NCBI GenBank assembly: GCA_036937835.1
Contig: CM072880.1
Span: 13,336,501 to 13,400,500, forward strand
DNA length: 64,000 nucleotides
Reading direction: 5' to 3'
Origin: Pampus argenteus
Lineage: Eukaryota > Chordata > Actinopteri > Scombriformes > Stromateidae
The notes under the pieces are model-generated. The model was not told where the DNA came from. It worked only from the letters and a program-made list of their open reading frames with translations, and did not search any database. The position numbers and the translations under genes are program-made. Below are positions 25,957 to 36,361 of the stretch, piece by piece (the first letter of the stretch is position 1; each line of letters opens with the position of its first letter).

Positions 25957-26039
25957 CCGGGCTGGAGGCACAAGCAGGCGGCCGAGAGGATTTACGCGTT
26001 TGCACCAGAGCAGAAGAGGGGACACGACGCGCCGGAGGG

Positions 26040-27791
26040 ATGGAGTACGACCTGTTAGGGATGTACCTGCTCCTCTCACTCGCTCTCCTGCCCCGATCCA
26101 GCTGCACCACGGCCAAGGAGATCACCTGTCAGGAGATAGCCGTGCCCCTGTGTAAGGGGATCGGCTACAACTACACCTACATGCCCAACCAGTTCAACCA
26201 CGACACGCAGGACGAGGCAGGACTGGAGGTGCATCAGTTCTGGCCTTTGGTTGAGATCCAGTGTTCACCGGACCTGAAGTTCTTCCTGTGCAGCATGTAC
26301 ACCCCGATCTGTCTGGAGGACTACAAGAAACCTCTCCCGCCGTGCCGGAGCGTGTGTGAGAGAGCCCGGGCAGGCTGTGCGCCTCTCATGAGGCAGTACG
26401 GCTTTCCCTGGCCGGACAGGATGAAGTGTGACCTACTGCCGGTGCAAGGCAACCCAGACACGCTGTGCATGGACTATAACAGGACGGACTCCACCACAGT
26501 TTCCCCCGTGCTCTCCAAACCCACGAACCATCCGGGCAAGGGTTACAATCCACCTAAAAATAAGTCCGGTCGATCCGGCGCGCCTGGGAAATACAAGCCG
26601 CCCGCCACGCCGTGCGAGCCGGGCTGCAAGTGTCTGGAGCCCATGGTGCCGGTGAACACGGACCGTCACTCTCTTTACAACCGTGTTAAAACAGGACAGA
26701 TCACCAACTGCGCCATGCCGTGCCACAACCCGTATTTTACGCACGACGAGAGAGCGTTCACCGCCTTTTGGATCGGACTTTGGTCCGTGTTGTGCTTCGT
26801 GTCAACTTTCGCCACCGTCGCCACTTTCCTCATCGACATGGAGCGCTTCAAGTATCCGGAGAGACCCATCATCTTCCTCTCTGCTTGTTACATGTTCGTA
26901 TCAATCGGCTACATTGTCCGACTGATCGCCGGACATGAGAAAGTGGCGTGCAACCGGGAGTTTGACGTGGAGCACATCCACTACGAGACCACCGGGCCGG
27001 CGCTGTGCACCGTGGTCTTCCTGCTTATTTACTTTTTCGGCATGGCCAGCTCCATCTGGTGGGTCATCCTGTCTCTGACGTGGTTCCTGGCAGCCGGGAT
27101 GAAGTGGGGCAACGAGGCGATCGCCAGTTACTCGCAGTACTTCCACCTGGCCGCCTGGCTCATCCCCAGCATGAAGTCCATCGCGGTGCTGGGGCTGAGC
27201 TCCGTGGACGGAGACTCTGTGGCCGGTATCTGTTACGTGGGGAACCAGAACTTGGACAACCTGCGGGGCTTCGTTCTCGCCCCTTTGGTTATTTATTTAT
27301 TCATAGGCACTATGTTCCTCTTGGCCGGATTCGTGTCGCTGTTCAGGATCCGCAGCGTCATCAAACAAGGCGGCACCAAGACTGACAAGCTGGAGAAGCT
27401 GATGATTCGCATCGGCATCTTCACGGTGCTCTACACCGTGCCCGCCACCATCATAGTCGCATGTTACTTTTACGAGCAGCACAACAGGCAGAGCTGGGAG
27501 ATTACACACAACTGCTCCAACTGTTTACTGGAGCAGGACCGCAGCAGTCCGGACTATGCCGTTTTTATGTTAAAGTACTTTATGTGCCTTCTGGTGGGCA
27601 TCACGTCCGGGGTGTGGATCTGGTCTGGGAAGACTTTAGACTCTTGGAGGACTTTCTGCACCAGGTGTTGCTGGGGCAGTAAAGGCACCAGCGGCTCCAT
27701 GTACAGCGACGTTAGCACCGGACTGACCTGGAGGTCAGGCACGGCCAGCTCCGTGTCTTGCCCCAAGCAGATGCCATTGTCCCAGGTTTGA
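26040..27791 (+). CDS. fzd8: Frizzled-8, Wnt receptor (intronless)
   Basis: A seven-pass plasma-membrane receptor that binds lipid-modified Wnt through its cysteine-rich domain and signals through Dishevelled. The single 583-codon exon starts at GGAGGGATGG, a good Kozak context. Visible features are a signal peptide (1 to about 24) and a CRD with ten cysteines (30, 38, 75, 84, 91, 102, 106, 113, 130, 143). N-glycosylation sequons lie at N44 and N147. A hinge leads to seven membrane segments from about 240 to 527, then the Dishevelled-binding KTLDSW (531-536) and a C-terminal PLSQV PDZ-ligand end. The CRD and tail (YSDVSTGLTWRSGTASSVS, then PKQMPLSQV with Cys for Tyr before it) match Frizzled-8 rather than Frizzled-5. 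The protein is about 110 residues shorter than my recollection of human FZD8, because the Gly/Pro-rich hinge, first extracellular loop and tail insertions are missing. Teleosts often keep two copies; the link to gjd4 and ccny suggests the a-copy, but I cannot prove it. Confidence 0.96.
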   Translation: MEYDLLGMYLLLSLALLPRSSCTTAKEITCQEIAVPLCKGIGYNYTYMPNQFNHDTQDEAGLEVHQFWPLVEIQCSPDLKFFLCSMYTPICLEDYKKPLPPCRSVCERARAGCAPLMRQYGFPWPDRMKCDLLPVQGNPDTLCMDYNRTDSTTVSPVLSKPTNHPGKGYNPPKNKSGRSGAPGKYKPPATPCEPGCKCLEPMVPVNTDRHSLYNRVKTGQITNCAMPCHNPYFTHDERAFTAFWIGLWSVLCFVSTFATVATFLIDMERFKYPERPIIFLSACYMFVSIGYIVRLIAGHEKVACNREFDVEHIHYETTGPALCTVVFLLIYFFGMASSIWWVILSLTWFLAAGMKWGNEAIASYSQYFHLAAWLIPSMKSIAVLGLSSVDGDSVAGICYVGNQNLDNLRGFVLAPLVIYLFIGTMFLLAGFVSLFRIRSVIKQGGTKTDKLEKLMIRIGIFTVLYTVPATIIVACYFYEQHNRQSWEITHNCSNCLLEQDRSSPDYAVFMLKYFMCLLVGITSGVWIWSGKTLDSWRTFCTRCCWGSKGTSGSMYSDVSTGLTWRSGTASSVSCPKQMPLSQV

Positions 27792-28450
27792 ATGAGAAAA
27801 ACAAAAGCAGCTTATGAGGGACTGCTAATTGTTTGGGAGATAACCCATCACTCCCTGTCTTAAGCAATTTGCATAGTAATGAACTGCTGCTGAGGTGTTC
27901 CCCCTCCTTTCCTCCCAAACATCCACACACACACACACACACACACACACCTCTGTGGGGAGAACTGGTTGGAACAATGTACCTGGTATTCACACAGGTT
28001 AATTCCTCCCTGTTTATATGTATTAGAGGTACAGAATGAGGCTTTTTACGCAAACTGGGCATTACTTGTTGTAGGCAGAGACAGACAGTTTGTTCCTAAC
28101 TAGCTTCATACAAAGAACATTTTTATCTACATAGTGCCAGATAACATTGTATAATGTCAGTCACATCAAAGATGGTTTAAATTAAGCCTTAACAGTGCCC
28201 AAGTATTTTTTTTTTTTTTACGGGTCCTTCATTTTGTAATTTCAAATGTATTTATATAAAGCTTGTGTACAAAAAAAATGTGTAAATTTGTGTATAAAGA
28301 GAAAACCTTTATAAGCTATATTGTAAATTTGTACAAAGTGTAGATGTCTTTTTTTTTTTTTTTTTTTTTTTGGTCAGGAAGCAAAAAAAAAAAAAAAAAA
28401 AAAGCAAATATGATCTTTATTTTGACAATAAAACAGTTGATAAATCTCAA
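27792..28450 (+). other. fzd8 3' untranslated region
   Basis: The sequence after the stop includes a CA tract (27926-27951) and an AT-rich stretch with repeated TGTAAATTTG words near 28280 and 28324, ending just after an AATAAA at 28427. Two long opposing homopolymers (poly-T at about 28350-28372, poly-A at 28384-28403) could fold into a hairpin in the transcript. The extent is inferred from the polyadenylation signal. Confidence 0.6.
28427..28432 (+). terminator. Candidate polyadenylation signal of fzd8
   Basis: A canonical AATAAA about 636 nt after the stop codon, followed by a TGTAACTTTGTAGTGTTTT GU-rich stretch that could serve as the downstream element. Confidence 0.55.
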
Positions 28451-28482
28451 GACATGTGTAACTTTGTAGTGTTTTCCCATGC

Positions 28483-28505
<23 letters not shown>
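28483..28505. repeat. (GA)n microsatellite
   Basis: About 11 GA units, continuing imperfectly to about 28520. Confidence 0.92.
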
Positions 28506-28515
<10 letters not shown>

Positions 28516-28554
28516 CAGAGAAGGGGGGTCTTTTGTGTGTTTCCCTGTGGTACT

Positions 28555-28925
28555 AAGATCCTTTGCATAAGTCAGAGTAGCAATACCACAATGAAGAACT
28601 CAGTTACAAGTTAAAGTCCTGCATGTGAGATCATATATAAGTAAAAGTACAGCTACATTTACTTGGTAAAAAAGGTAAAAGTACTCAAAACTCAACTTTT
28701 TTTTTTGTGTAAGCCTGTAAAAAAAACTGCAAACAACTGTAACATGACAAAGAACTACACAAAGGAGTTACTGCTGGTTTAATATTTTATTTTATAAGCT
28801 TTTAGTCTATTAGGAAAGTACATAAATGTAGCAGAAAGTAGCATGAAATGAAAACAACAAGTACCTGTGAATGATACTTAAGTACAATAAATGTACTTTT
28901 TTACGTTACATTCCAGCACTGGTGG
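28555..28925 (-). repeat. Teleost interspersed repeat (second copy)
   Basis: It starts at AGATCCTTTGCATAAGTC and ends at TTACATTCCAGCACTGG, with repeated AAGTAAAAGTAC and AAGTACAATAAATGTAC words characteristic of an abundant fish repeat that is rich in AGTAC. It shares words with the copy at 24.0-24.4 kb. No coding potential is seen. It is probably a non-autonomous DNA transposon; the exact family and target duplication were not resolved. Confidence 0.6.
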
Positions 28926-29480
28926 TTCCCAGCAAATGCAGGCATGTTTTTGTGGCTCCTTGCGGTCGCCGTGTTGAGGATGGCAGCAGCAGCAATAGCA
29001 GCAGCAATAGCAGCTTTTGAGAGTCCCAGCTAAAAAGGAAGCCCTTTTTTAACCATCAGAGACCGGTAATTAGAGGCAGGGGTTGAGTTGGAGCATCTCC
29101 ATAATTGTTAAAGTCCTCTTCACATGCTTGCCGAAGCCCGCTTTCTTAATTTAGTAAAAAAAAAAAAAAAAGGGGGGACTGGGTGAATGGGGTATAAATG
29201 CAGGGAAGGGTCCCTTTTCATCTGCAGAAACTTTGATCTTTCTTTTTTAACAGCCTAGAATAAAAGGTGGTGTGTATTAGGAGTGTCTGTCTGATGTGCC
29301 AAGGTTCTCCTAAACGTCCCCATTTGGATTCTTTGATGGACGTCCTACAATTGAAAGAGCATTTTGGAACCCGTGCTTTTTTCTCTTTTTTTTTGGAGGA
29401 GGGGTGGTGGTTGTCAGAGCTGAAACCTGCCAGAGCCCCTGCGTCTTGTGTTTGGTTTTTTCGCCAGGCCTGAATTGAAA

Positions 29481-29485
<5 letters not shown>

Positions 29486-29518
<33 letters not shown>
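29486..29518. repeat. (CT)n microsatellite
   Basis: About 16 uninterrupted CT units. Confidence 0.95.
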
Positions 29519-29521
<3 letters not shown>

Positions 29522-31629
29522 AGCTCAAGCTGTGTCAGCGAGTGCAGGGGCCTTGACATGAATGATATTGAAGTAGCAATGAAAGCCCCACAGGTGGTCT
29601 GTTCACATGATCTCACATCTTAGGGCCCCCTAATCGAGGCATCTTTGCAACAAATGTATCTAGTTCGGTCCCAATTAACCCAATGTGCTGGCATAAGATG
29701 ATACACTGTAACCCAGCATAGAAATGCCTTTGATTTGCTGGTCAATGGTGACAGTTTGCTTTGTAGTGGCTTGCTTTGTTCCTTTAAACTCAGACTGTAG
29801 ATGTAGAACCTGAAAGCTTCTGTTCAGCGTAGGAAGTGTAAATCAGCATTTTTTTTTCCCCTTCACATGGCTCATCAGCCGTTCAGAAAGTACTTTTCAC
29901 ATTTGTGTGAAGTTACTGAAGATCCAAGTTATAGGAGTTATTGTTTAGTAGCATCTTTTGAAATATCACCCAGAAACGTCACACTGCTCTCTGTTTCGGT
30001 AAAGACTGCATACGAAAGTTCACGATCTGAATCATTTCTATCAGATAGTCACGTTGCTCTCAGCCTCGCAGCTTGTTTTTCTAGTGTTTACCCTCAGAAA
30101 CCTCAGTCAGGCAGTGGGAGTGACATAAATGTGCAGCATCACCTGGTGGCGACAGAGCAGCAATGCACAAATCTCCACGCTGCGTTCACTGGCATTCACT
30201 GCTGGACACCACAGTCATCACTATCTGCTGGCTCCGTGGAACAACTGGCTGGACACTTAAAGCAGCATGTCCTGGCTTGGCCGTGACACACACACACACA
30301 CACACTGTAATTATCAGGGAACAGCCTATTTCCTCCACAGGGGTCACCAACTCATGTCGGTGCACTTTACAGGTGAAAGTATGAAAGCTGCTGGGAGTGT
30401 TGTTAAGAGATGCTTCACACAGACAGGGCAGGGTTGCCTATTAGCTGGTAATAGTCCAGGTCAAGCCTCAGTTTATGGGGTTTTTAAAATGGGGAGGTAT
30501 GTTGCAGACATGTCAGAGCTTTTTGTGTGTGCGCGTGTGTGTGTGTGTGTGTATTCACTCCTGACACACTATAAACTTGCAGATATTTTCTAGCCAGCAT
30601 AGAGCAACAAAAGCACAACCAGTGTAGCAGTCCTTGATTGATTGATTGAATTGTCTTCGTACCTGATTGCTCTCTGCAGCCAGGTGTTTAAAGCCTTATT
30701 TTACGGGCCAGGAGGAGTATTCTGACATTGCTGCGCATCAAATATTAATGCCAGTGTTTGATGAGAGGCAGACACAGAGGAGAGTGGATGGGGTGATAGG
30801 CAGGTCATGCTTTTCTATTACTTTTGATCCTTCTGATACACCTGAGTAAAGGTTGGTTTTTTTCATTAGTTGTTTTTGAATTACATATTTAGACAGACAT
30901 CTATATCTGTTCATATTTAGCATCTTTAATTCCGACTGCAGTGTAGAAACAGCATCTAGTCTATTATAAGACTCTAAACTCTTCATAGAAATCCACATCG
31001 ATCGAATGTCAGTATATTCGGTTTAGAAATATGACATTTACAACATGCACGCCATCAGTTATTATCATTTCTCTTTATTTTCAAAATTGCATTTGTCAAT
31101 GGAAAAAGAACAATAGTAGTTAAAAAAAAAGAGAGAGAGAGTTCCTGTGGGTGTATTCTCCTCAACCTGAAGCATAACAGTGACCTTGGGGGGTTTGTGT
31201 GACCCCTTTAGATTAATGTTGAAGCTTCTGACCTCCAGCTCAAGCACAATATCCCCAGATGGCCATTTGAGACACCAGATGTTGGAAAATATAAAGGTTT
31301 GTCCATCCTGAGTTGTGTCAGGCTGATTGGTAATGGTTTCTAAGGGATGTGGACGTCACCAGAGTTAAAAGGTGAGTTCAGGAAGGTGGTTTAAGTCACT
31401 TCCTTTTGATATTCTGAAGGGTTATGATCTTTGATTTAGTTCATTACTTTTAGCAGTTGTTGCTGTTTTTTTAACTAATAAAACGTGTTGCTTTGGGGTT
31501 AGCACGATGACTGAGCCCAACAAAAGATATCAGCATAAATGGCCGACTCCCCGTTGGCACAGTGACAATGTGGTTTAGTAGTCCTTACAGTGCACCCCTG
31601 CTGCCTCTTCCAATCCCGGGACCCCCCAC

Positions 31630-31632
<3 letters not shown>

Positions 31633-31663
<31 letters not shown>
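31633..31663. repeat. (AC)n microsatellite
   Basis: About 15 uninterrupted units. Confidence 0.95.
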
Positions 31664-31664
<1 letters not shown>

Positions 31665-31995
31665 AGCAGAACACTGTGTTCCCTCACTCCTTCACTGACT
31701 GACTGACATGTACACAAAAGGGAAAACTTCTTTCATCTGAAGCGCTGAGTGTTTTTCCAGATTGGTGATGTCAGAAAGAGGGACCACAGGGATCTGTGTT
31801 TAAAGGAGGATGCGATACAAACTGTAACCTCAGCCCTTATAAAAATAAAATAAAATAAAAATAAAAACTCCATAGCAACCTGTGTGCTGTATTTTAGTAT
31901 GTCAATGAAAATTTAAATTCATGTATCATTTAACCAAACCTTTGGCATTTTTCAAGAGGAAATCATCATCTTTTTAATAAATGCTTGTATTTTAC

Positions 31996-32001
31996 TTTAT
32001 T
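31996..32001 (-). terminator. Candidate polyadenylation signal of the P450 gene
   Basis: AATAAA on the minus strand, about 354 nt after the P450 stop codon at 32355, a plausible 3' UTR length. Other weaker candidates exist, so the choice is tentative. Confidence 0.4.
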
Positions 32002-32139
32002 CACAACCATGTAGAAAAATGGCTGTGCTTAAAGTTACACGTGGTATGGTATCAGGGTACACACATGATTATGTATTACGCTATCTATCTATCCGTCTAG
32101 CTCAAACATGAAACTAATGAATGTAGTTCCCAATTCTGT

Positions 32140-32153
32140 CCACTTGAGGGCGC
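32140..32153 (+). promoter_or_regulatory. CTCF-like motif downstream of the P450 gene
   Basis: CCACTTGAGGGCGC matches the well-known CTCF core (CCA-C-TAG-G/A-GGGCGC type) with one difference. It lies 200 bp beyond the P450 3' end. Motif match only; occupancy unknown. Confidence 0.3.
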
Positions 32154-32354
32154 AATTAACCAGATGTTGTCTTGTCTTACCCAGATGAACAGGGAAAAAA
32201 TAAAGTATGTTTAAAGTATGTAGTTTGTACGAAGATTGATTAGATTAGTATTAGAAGATGTTCTTTTCACTGTATTTGTTGTGTTGTCATGAATTACTGT
32301 CCACTTGTGTCCATTTGGTTCCATCTTCATTGCTTCTCCCGTGTTGCTGCAGCT

Positions 32355-33544
32355 CTACTGTGTGGCCCTGAGTTGCACCTTCATGCAGTAAGGTTTGGGG
32401 GACAGAGTGACCCCGTAGACGGGCGTGTAGTCTGGCTGTCCTGCGTCCTCGGGCCAGATGAACTGGAACTTCCTGAGCAGAGTCACCATGATGAGGAAGA
32501 GCTCCATACGGGCCAGACCCTCTCCAAGACACATGCGAGGACCTGAGATATACGTTGAATCAGTATAAGTCATGTACAATTCATGATACATATGAATACT
32601 AAGGCTTGAGCTGTCATACCTGCAGAGAAAGGCATGAAGGCTTCTGGCTTGACAAACTCTCCCTGGTCATTCAGGAAGTTTTCAGGGTTGAATTCGTGTG
32701 GGTATCTCCACTGTCCCTCCTCATTCAGCACTGAATTCAGGTTTTGGATGATCAGAGTCCCCTGAGGAGAAAATCAAAGTTTGGGTTTTTGCAATATTGT
32801 ATATGACTATCTGAATCTCCTAGAAACTGTAAAAATGTTCCAAAGAAACCATCACCATGCTTCTTACCTTTGGTAAAGAATATCCCATGAGCTCTGTGTC
32901 TTTAGTCGTACAGTGGTAGATGCTGAGAGGAACCGTGTTGGCTATCCTCTGGACTTCATGGATCACAGCCTGGATTCAAAACAGAGTGAAAGAGTTTGTG
33001 TTATACTACTCAGATTCATATCTGCACGTGCAGAAACACAAAACAAAAGCATTCTGAGATGTGGAACAGCGTACCTGCATGTAAGGCATGTTGTGTCGGT
33101 CGTCATAACTGGCATGATCCTTCTCCTCCAACACCTGGTCTATCTCCTGTTGACATCGTTCTGATAGAGAGAAGAATAACAGATAAGAAACAACATATCA
33201 GAATGTCAGAATTAGTAGAAAATCAAACACACACACACGGATAATGAGGAAGAGTTGGGCGACAGATACCAGAATGCAGGATTGTGCAGGCGCACCTTGT
33301 ATATGTGGGTGGGTCATGAGGTAGAGGAAGCCAGTGAGCAGGGTGTTGGAGGTGGTGTCAGTCCCGGCAAAGTGAAGATCTAAAACGAACATGATGAGTC
33401 GATCTTCTGAAAAAGAAGAGCCGTCATAGGCTCTCTGGAGAGATGAAGCAAGGTTTTCAACAGGCTGTGTGTGTGTATCCTCAATTGACAGATTATGTAT
33501 GAGCAAATGTGCCTTTTTAGCATTCAAATGTGTTTTATTTGCAT

Positions 33545-33577
<33 letters not shown>

Positions 33578-35631
33578 TATCCAGTTCATCAAGGTAGCTG
33601 TCAATAAAGTCTCGTGGCTGCCCGGTGACTCTGGTCTCTTTGTGCTCAGCGATCAGACGAGTTGCAAATTTGTTACAAGTCTGAAAAATAAACATGATTT
33701 TGTTGAGCGTCTTTGGAAACGTACTTTTCAAATAGTGAAAGTAGTTCCAACCCCTATGTCCCAGTGGAAACTGGAAGGTTCGTTGACAATGCTATGAGGA
33801 GGTTTAACAGACCTTAATGTTCTTAAAGGCCTTCATGAAGGGCAGCGGCAGGCCTCGAATCATGGGAAGGAAGTCATACAGCTGTAAAGGAAAGAACTCT
33901 TTTATGAAAATCCAACATGAATGATTCTCCTCTCTGATAACACGGTAAGCAGATGAGGTGAGACATTTTTATAATTAACATTTTAATTTCAGTGTAAATG
34001 AGCTGCGGATGCTTTGGAAAGACTTGGTTCATACTGCTTTACATTAGAATGAAGCGAGGAGAACAGGACGAGCTGGAGCTTGTGTCACTTCACTGCATCT
34101 TCTTAAAAATCTGGAACATGGACTGACCTAAAAAGCTGCTCCAGTTTTACCATCAAGACGCTTTTATAGGTTTTCTAATATTGTCAAATGGCTGCTAATT
34201 TAGATGCTCCGAATTCTGCGCATAAGTAAAAAAAACTTCATCAAGTATTCCAGACATTTTCATAATACAGTTGAATTGAATGGCCTGAATATGAAAAAAA
34301 AAGTCTGGAAGGCCGTTAATAGAGCTAGCACTCAACTAATCTAATTGAAAACTTTATGATTTTCCAATTCCAAAAGAGACAGCATGCTATACGGCAACCT
34401 GCTAACTTCTGCAGCAACAAGTTGTTACCTTCCGAACAAAATGTGACTCACCATAGCCCAGGGTCCATTAGCTATCTTCGAGTTTTCTTGAAAGCACCGG
34501 ACTACCACTTTGATGAAGTCGCCGTCGTAGTCGTAGCGTGTGCCAAACAGAACCTGGCAGATGATGTTGGAGGCCGCATTGTGAAACAGAACTTGAGGAC
34601 TCAAGGTTTTACCTGTGGAAGAAACAACACAAGTTATTAACACAGCAGAGCCCAAATTCATATCACTGTAACATGAACGTCATGCCTATACTAAATGAGA
34701 ACTTGTGATGAGTGGACCCACAGATGACATACCGACGCTCTTTTCCAGTGTTTCTACCGTGTGCTGTATCTCTCCCAGAATCCTTTGCTCCATGGACTGT
34801 TTCCCCAGACCGAAATTCCTCATGGTCATCAGAGCGAAGCGACGATGCTCCTTCCAACTAGAGCCATAGTCTGCCAGAACCACTCCTATAACACGTAGCA
34901 TATGGTACTTTATCAAATGGAACTATACTGTGTATAAAAATATATTTACATCCTCATTTCAGTCGTACCTTTCTGGGTGAGGTGAGTGACAAAGATGTCT
35001 TGGGGTCGTCCAGCAAAGTCAGCAGCCTTGGTCAACATAGCCTCCTTCATGGCCTGAACCCCATTGATGACTACGGCTGGTTTGGGTCCAATGAACAGTG
35101 TGTAGACATTTCCGTAGCACTTCCTCAGCTAAGGTAGAGCAAAAATAAGATGCTATTGAAGTGATGGAAATCCATTTTCAGTCACTTCTTATTTCAGGAC
35201 TGAAAGTTTGGAACAAACAAAGTCATGTTACTCGCGGTTTTTCACACATTTATATTCGCGGCTGCAATCCACCTTGAAACTATGCATGTGTTCAGCAGGT
35301 GAAGGAGTGTACAAGCCTGTACACACAGCAAGGAACCTGCTGCTCTAACAGCGTAAGGAAGATCTGCTTCTAATAACCAGTGTCATTCACAACTGCTTTG
35401 TATATATATATATATATATATATATAGGGGACTGTCCATCCAGTGAAACATTTCAGTATTTTTTCTTACCCTCTCAAAGTCTTTAATGGGGTTGTCCAGG
35501 CTGAGGTTCAACAGGTTCCCCAGTATCGGCAGCGGAGGAGGTCCTGGAGGAAAGTTCTTTGGTCTCTGACATTTGAGACAGAGGATGAGGAACAAAACGC
35601 ATAGCCATAGTAGGACGAAAGAAACAAACAT
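32355..35631 (-). CDS. Cytochrome P450 family 2 enzyme (11 coding exons)
   Basis: A haem mono-oxygenase of the endoplasmic reticulum that uses NADPH-P450 reductase to oxidise small lipophilic molecules; the substrate cannot be read from sequence. Coding exons on minus: 35631-35470, 35128-34969, 34885-34733, 34612-34452, 33881-33813, 33680-33576, 33434-33296, 33160-33075, 32969-32868, 32761-32620 and 32542-32355. All have GT/AG ends and compatible phases, and together give 488 residues with no internal stop. Features are an N-terminal membrane anchor, PPGP (28-31), C-helix WKEHR (118-122), I-helix AGTDTT (293-298), ExxR (350-353) and the haem loop FSAGPRMCLG with ligand Cys431. Exon lengths of 160, 161, 142 and 188 nt match the classic nine-exon CYP2 plan, but the usual exons 5 and 7 are each divided by an extra intron. 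Exon 6 has an alternative in-frame acceptor (start 33464) adding ten residues. The sequence resembles teleost CYP2X-like or so-called CYP2F2-like enzymes; subfamily is not assigned. Confidence 0.93.
35400..35426. repeat. (TA)n microsatellite in P450 intron 1
   Basis: About 13 TA units, 43 nt downstream of the exon 1 donor in the transcript. Confidence 0.93.
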
Positions 35632-36361
35632 GGTGAAATGGCTTAGGCTGATCTGCAGAGGCGAGCTGTTTGGTTGGCTTTACAGAAAACCGTGGTAAAG
35701 GGTAAAAGAAGCCGTGCCTCTTGTAAGCTGTTGAAATGTTATGGAGGCAGGCAGAAGTTTGGACATGCGAGACATAACTAAGCAAGTTCTGACAGGCAGG
35801 AGTACAAAAACTAAATAAACATGCTTTATTTCCGTTGTATTCCACTTCTCCTGCAGTAATCCGCACCTGTCATGTTCATTTGGCTGTGACTGCTAAGGGC
35901 TGACTGACCAGAGTCATGCAAACGTGTGCTGCTGACACTATGAATAAGGGAGCAAACAAACACTTAATTAACATGATGAGGGCACATACATGTGTGTGTT
36001 GTGTTTTGTATACGTTGGTGGAGCTCAATAGTGGTCCACAACTCATTTATACCCCTGAGCCTCTTAGCAGGTTAACCTGGTCCTGCTTGTCCCCTGACTG
36101 GTAAATCTGCATTTCAGAAACAGGCATTTGCACAATTCCAAACGTCTCAGTATCATCCCGTAAGCTGTGACCTGTTACCCGTCACTGAGCTTAATTCATG
36201 AAGTTCCTGATTTACTGCTGTTTTGAAAAATTGAAGTGAATCTTGTCAAGGCACCTTATCCACTAGTTTTTTAAAAATTTATTTATTAAAAAGTGTCAAC
36301 CATGTGTTGATGCAGCTGGGAAGATTTTTAAGTGTTGGATTCATCATATTGCAGCATCGTG

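Larger units (their letters stand above)
28930..31990. other. Intergenic DNA between fzd8 and the P450 gene
   Basis: The two genes converge here and no gene is supported. A 139-codon open frame at 29867-30286 on + has no recognisable domain and no splice or codon support. Simple repeats lie at 29486-29518 (CT)n and 31633-31663 (CA)n, with AAAAT repeats near 31845. Confidence 0.55.

Noticed and set aside
25460..26125. 221-codon open frame on minus overlapping the fzd8 promoter and start
   Set aside because: GC-rich antisense shadow of the fzd8 leader; no recognisable protein features.
26901..27766. Several antisense and frame-shifted open frames inside fzd8
   Set aside because: Shadows of the high-GC Frizzled coding sequence.
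29867..30286. 139-codon open frame on + between fzd8 and the P450 gene
   Set aside because: No domain or signal peptide recognised and no homologue that I know; length is compatible with chance.
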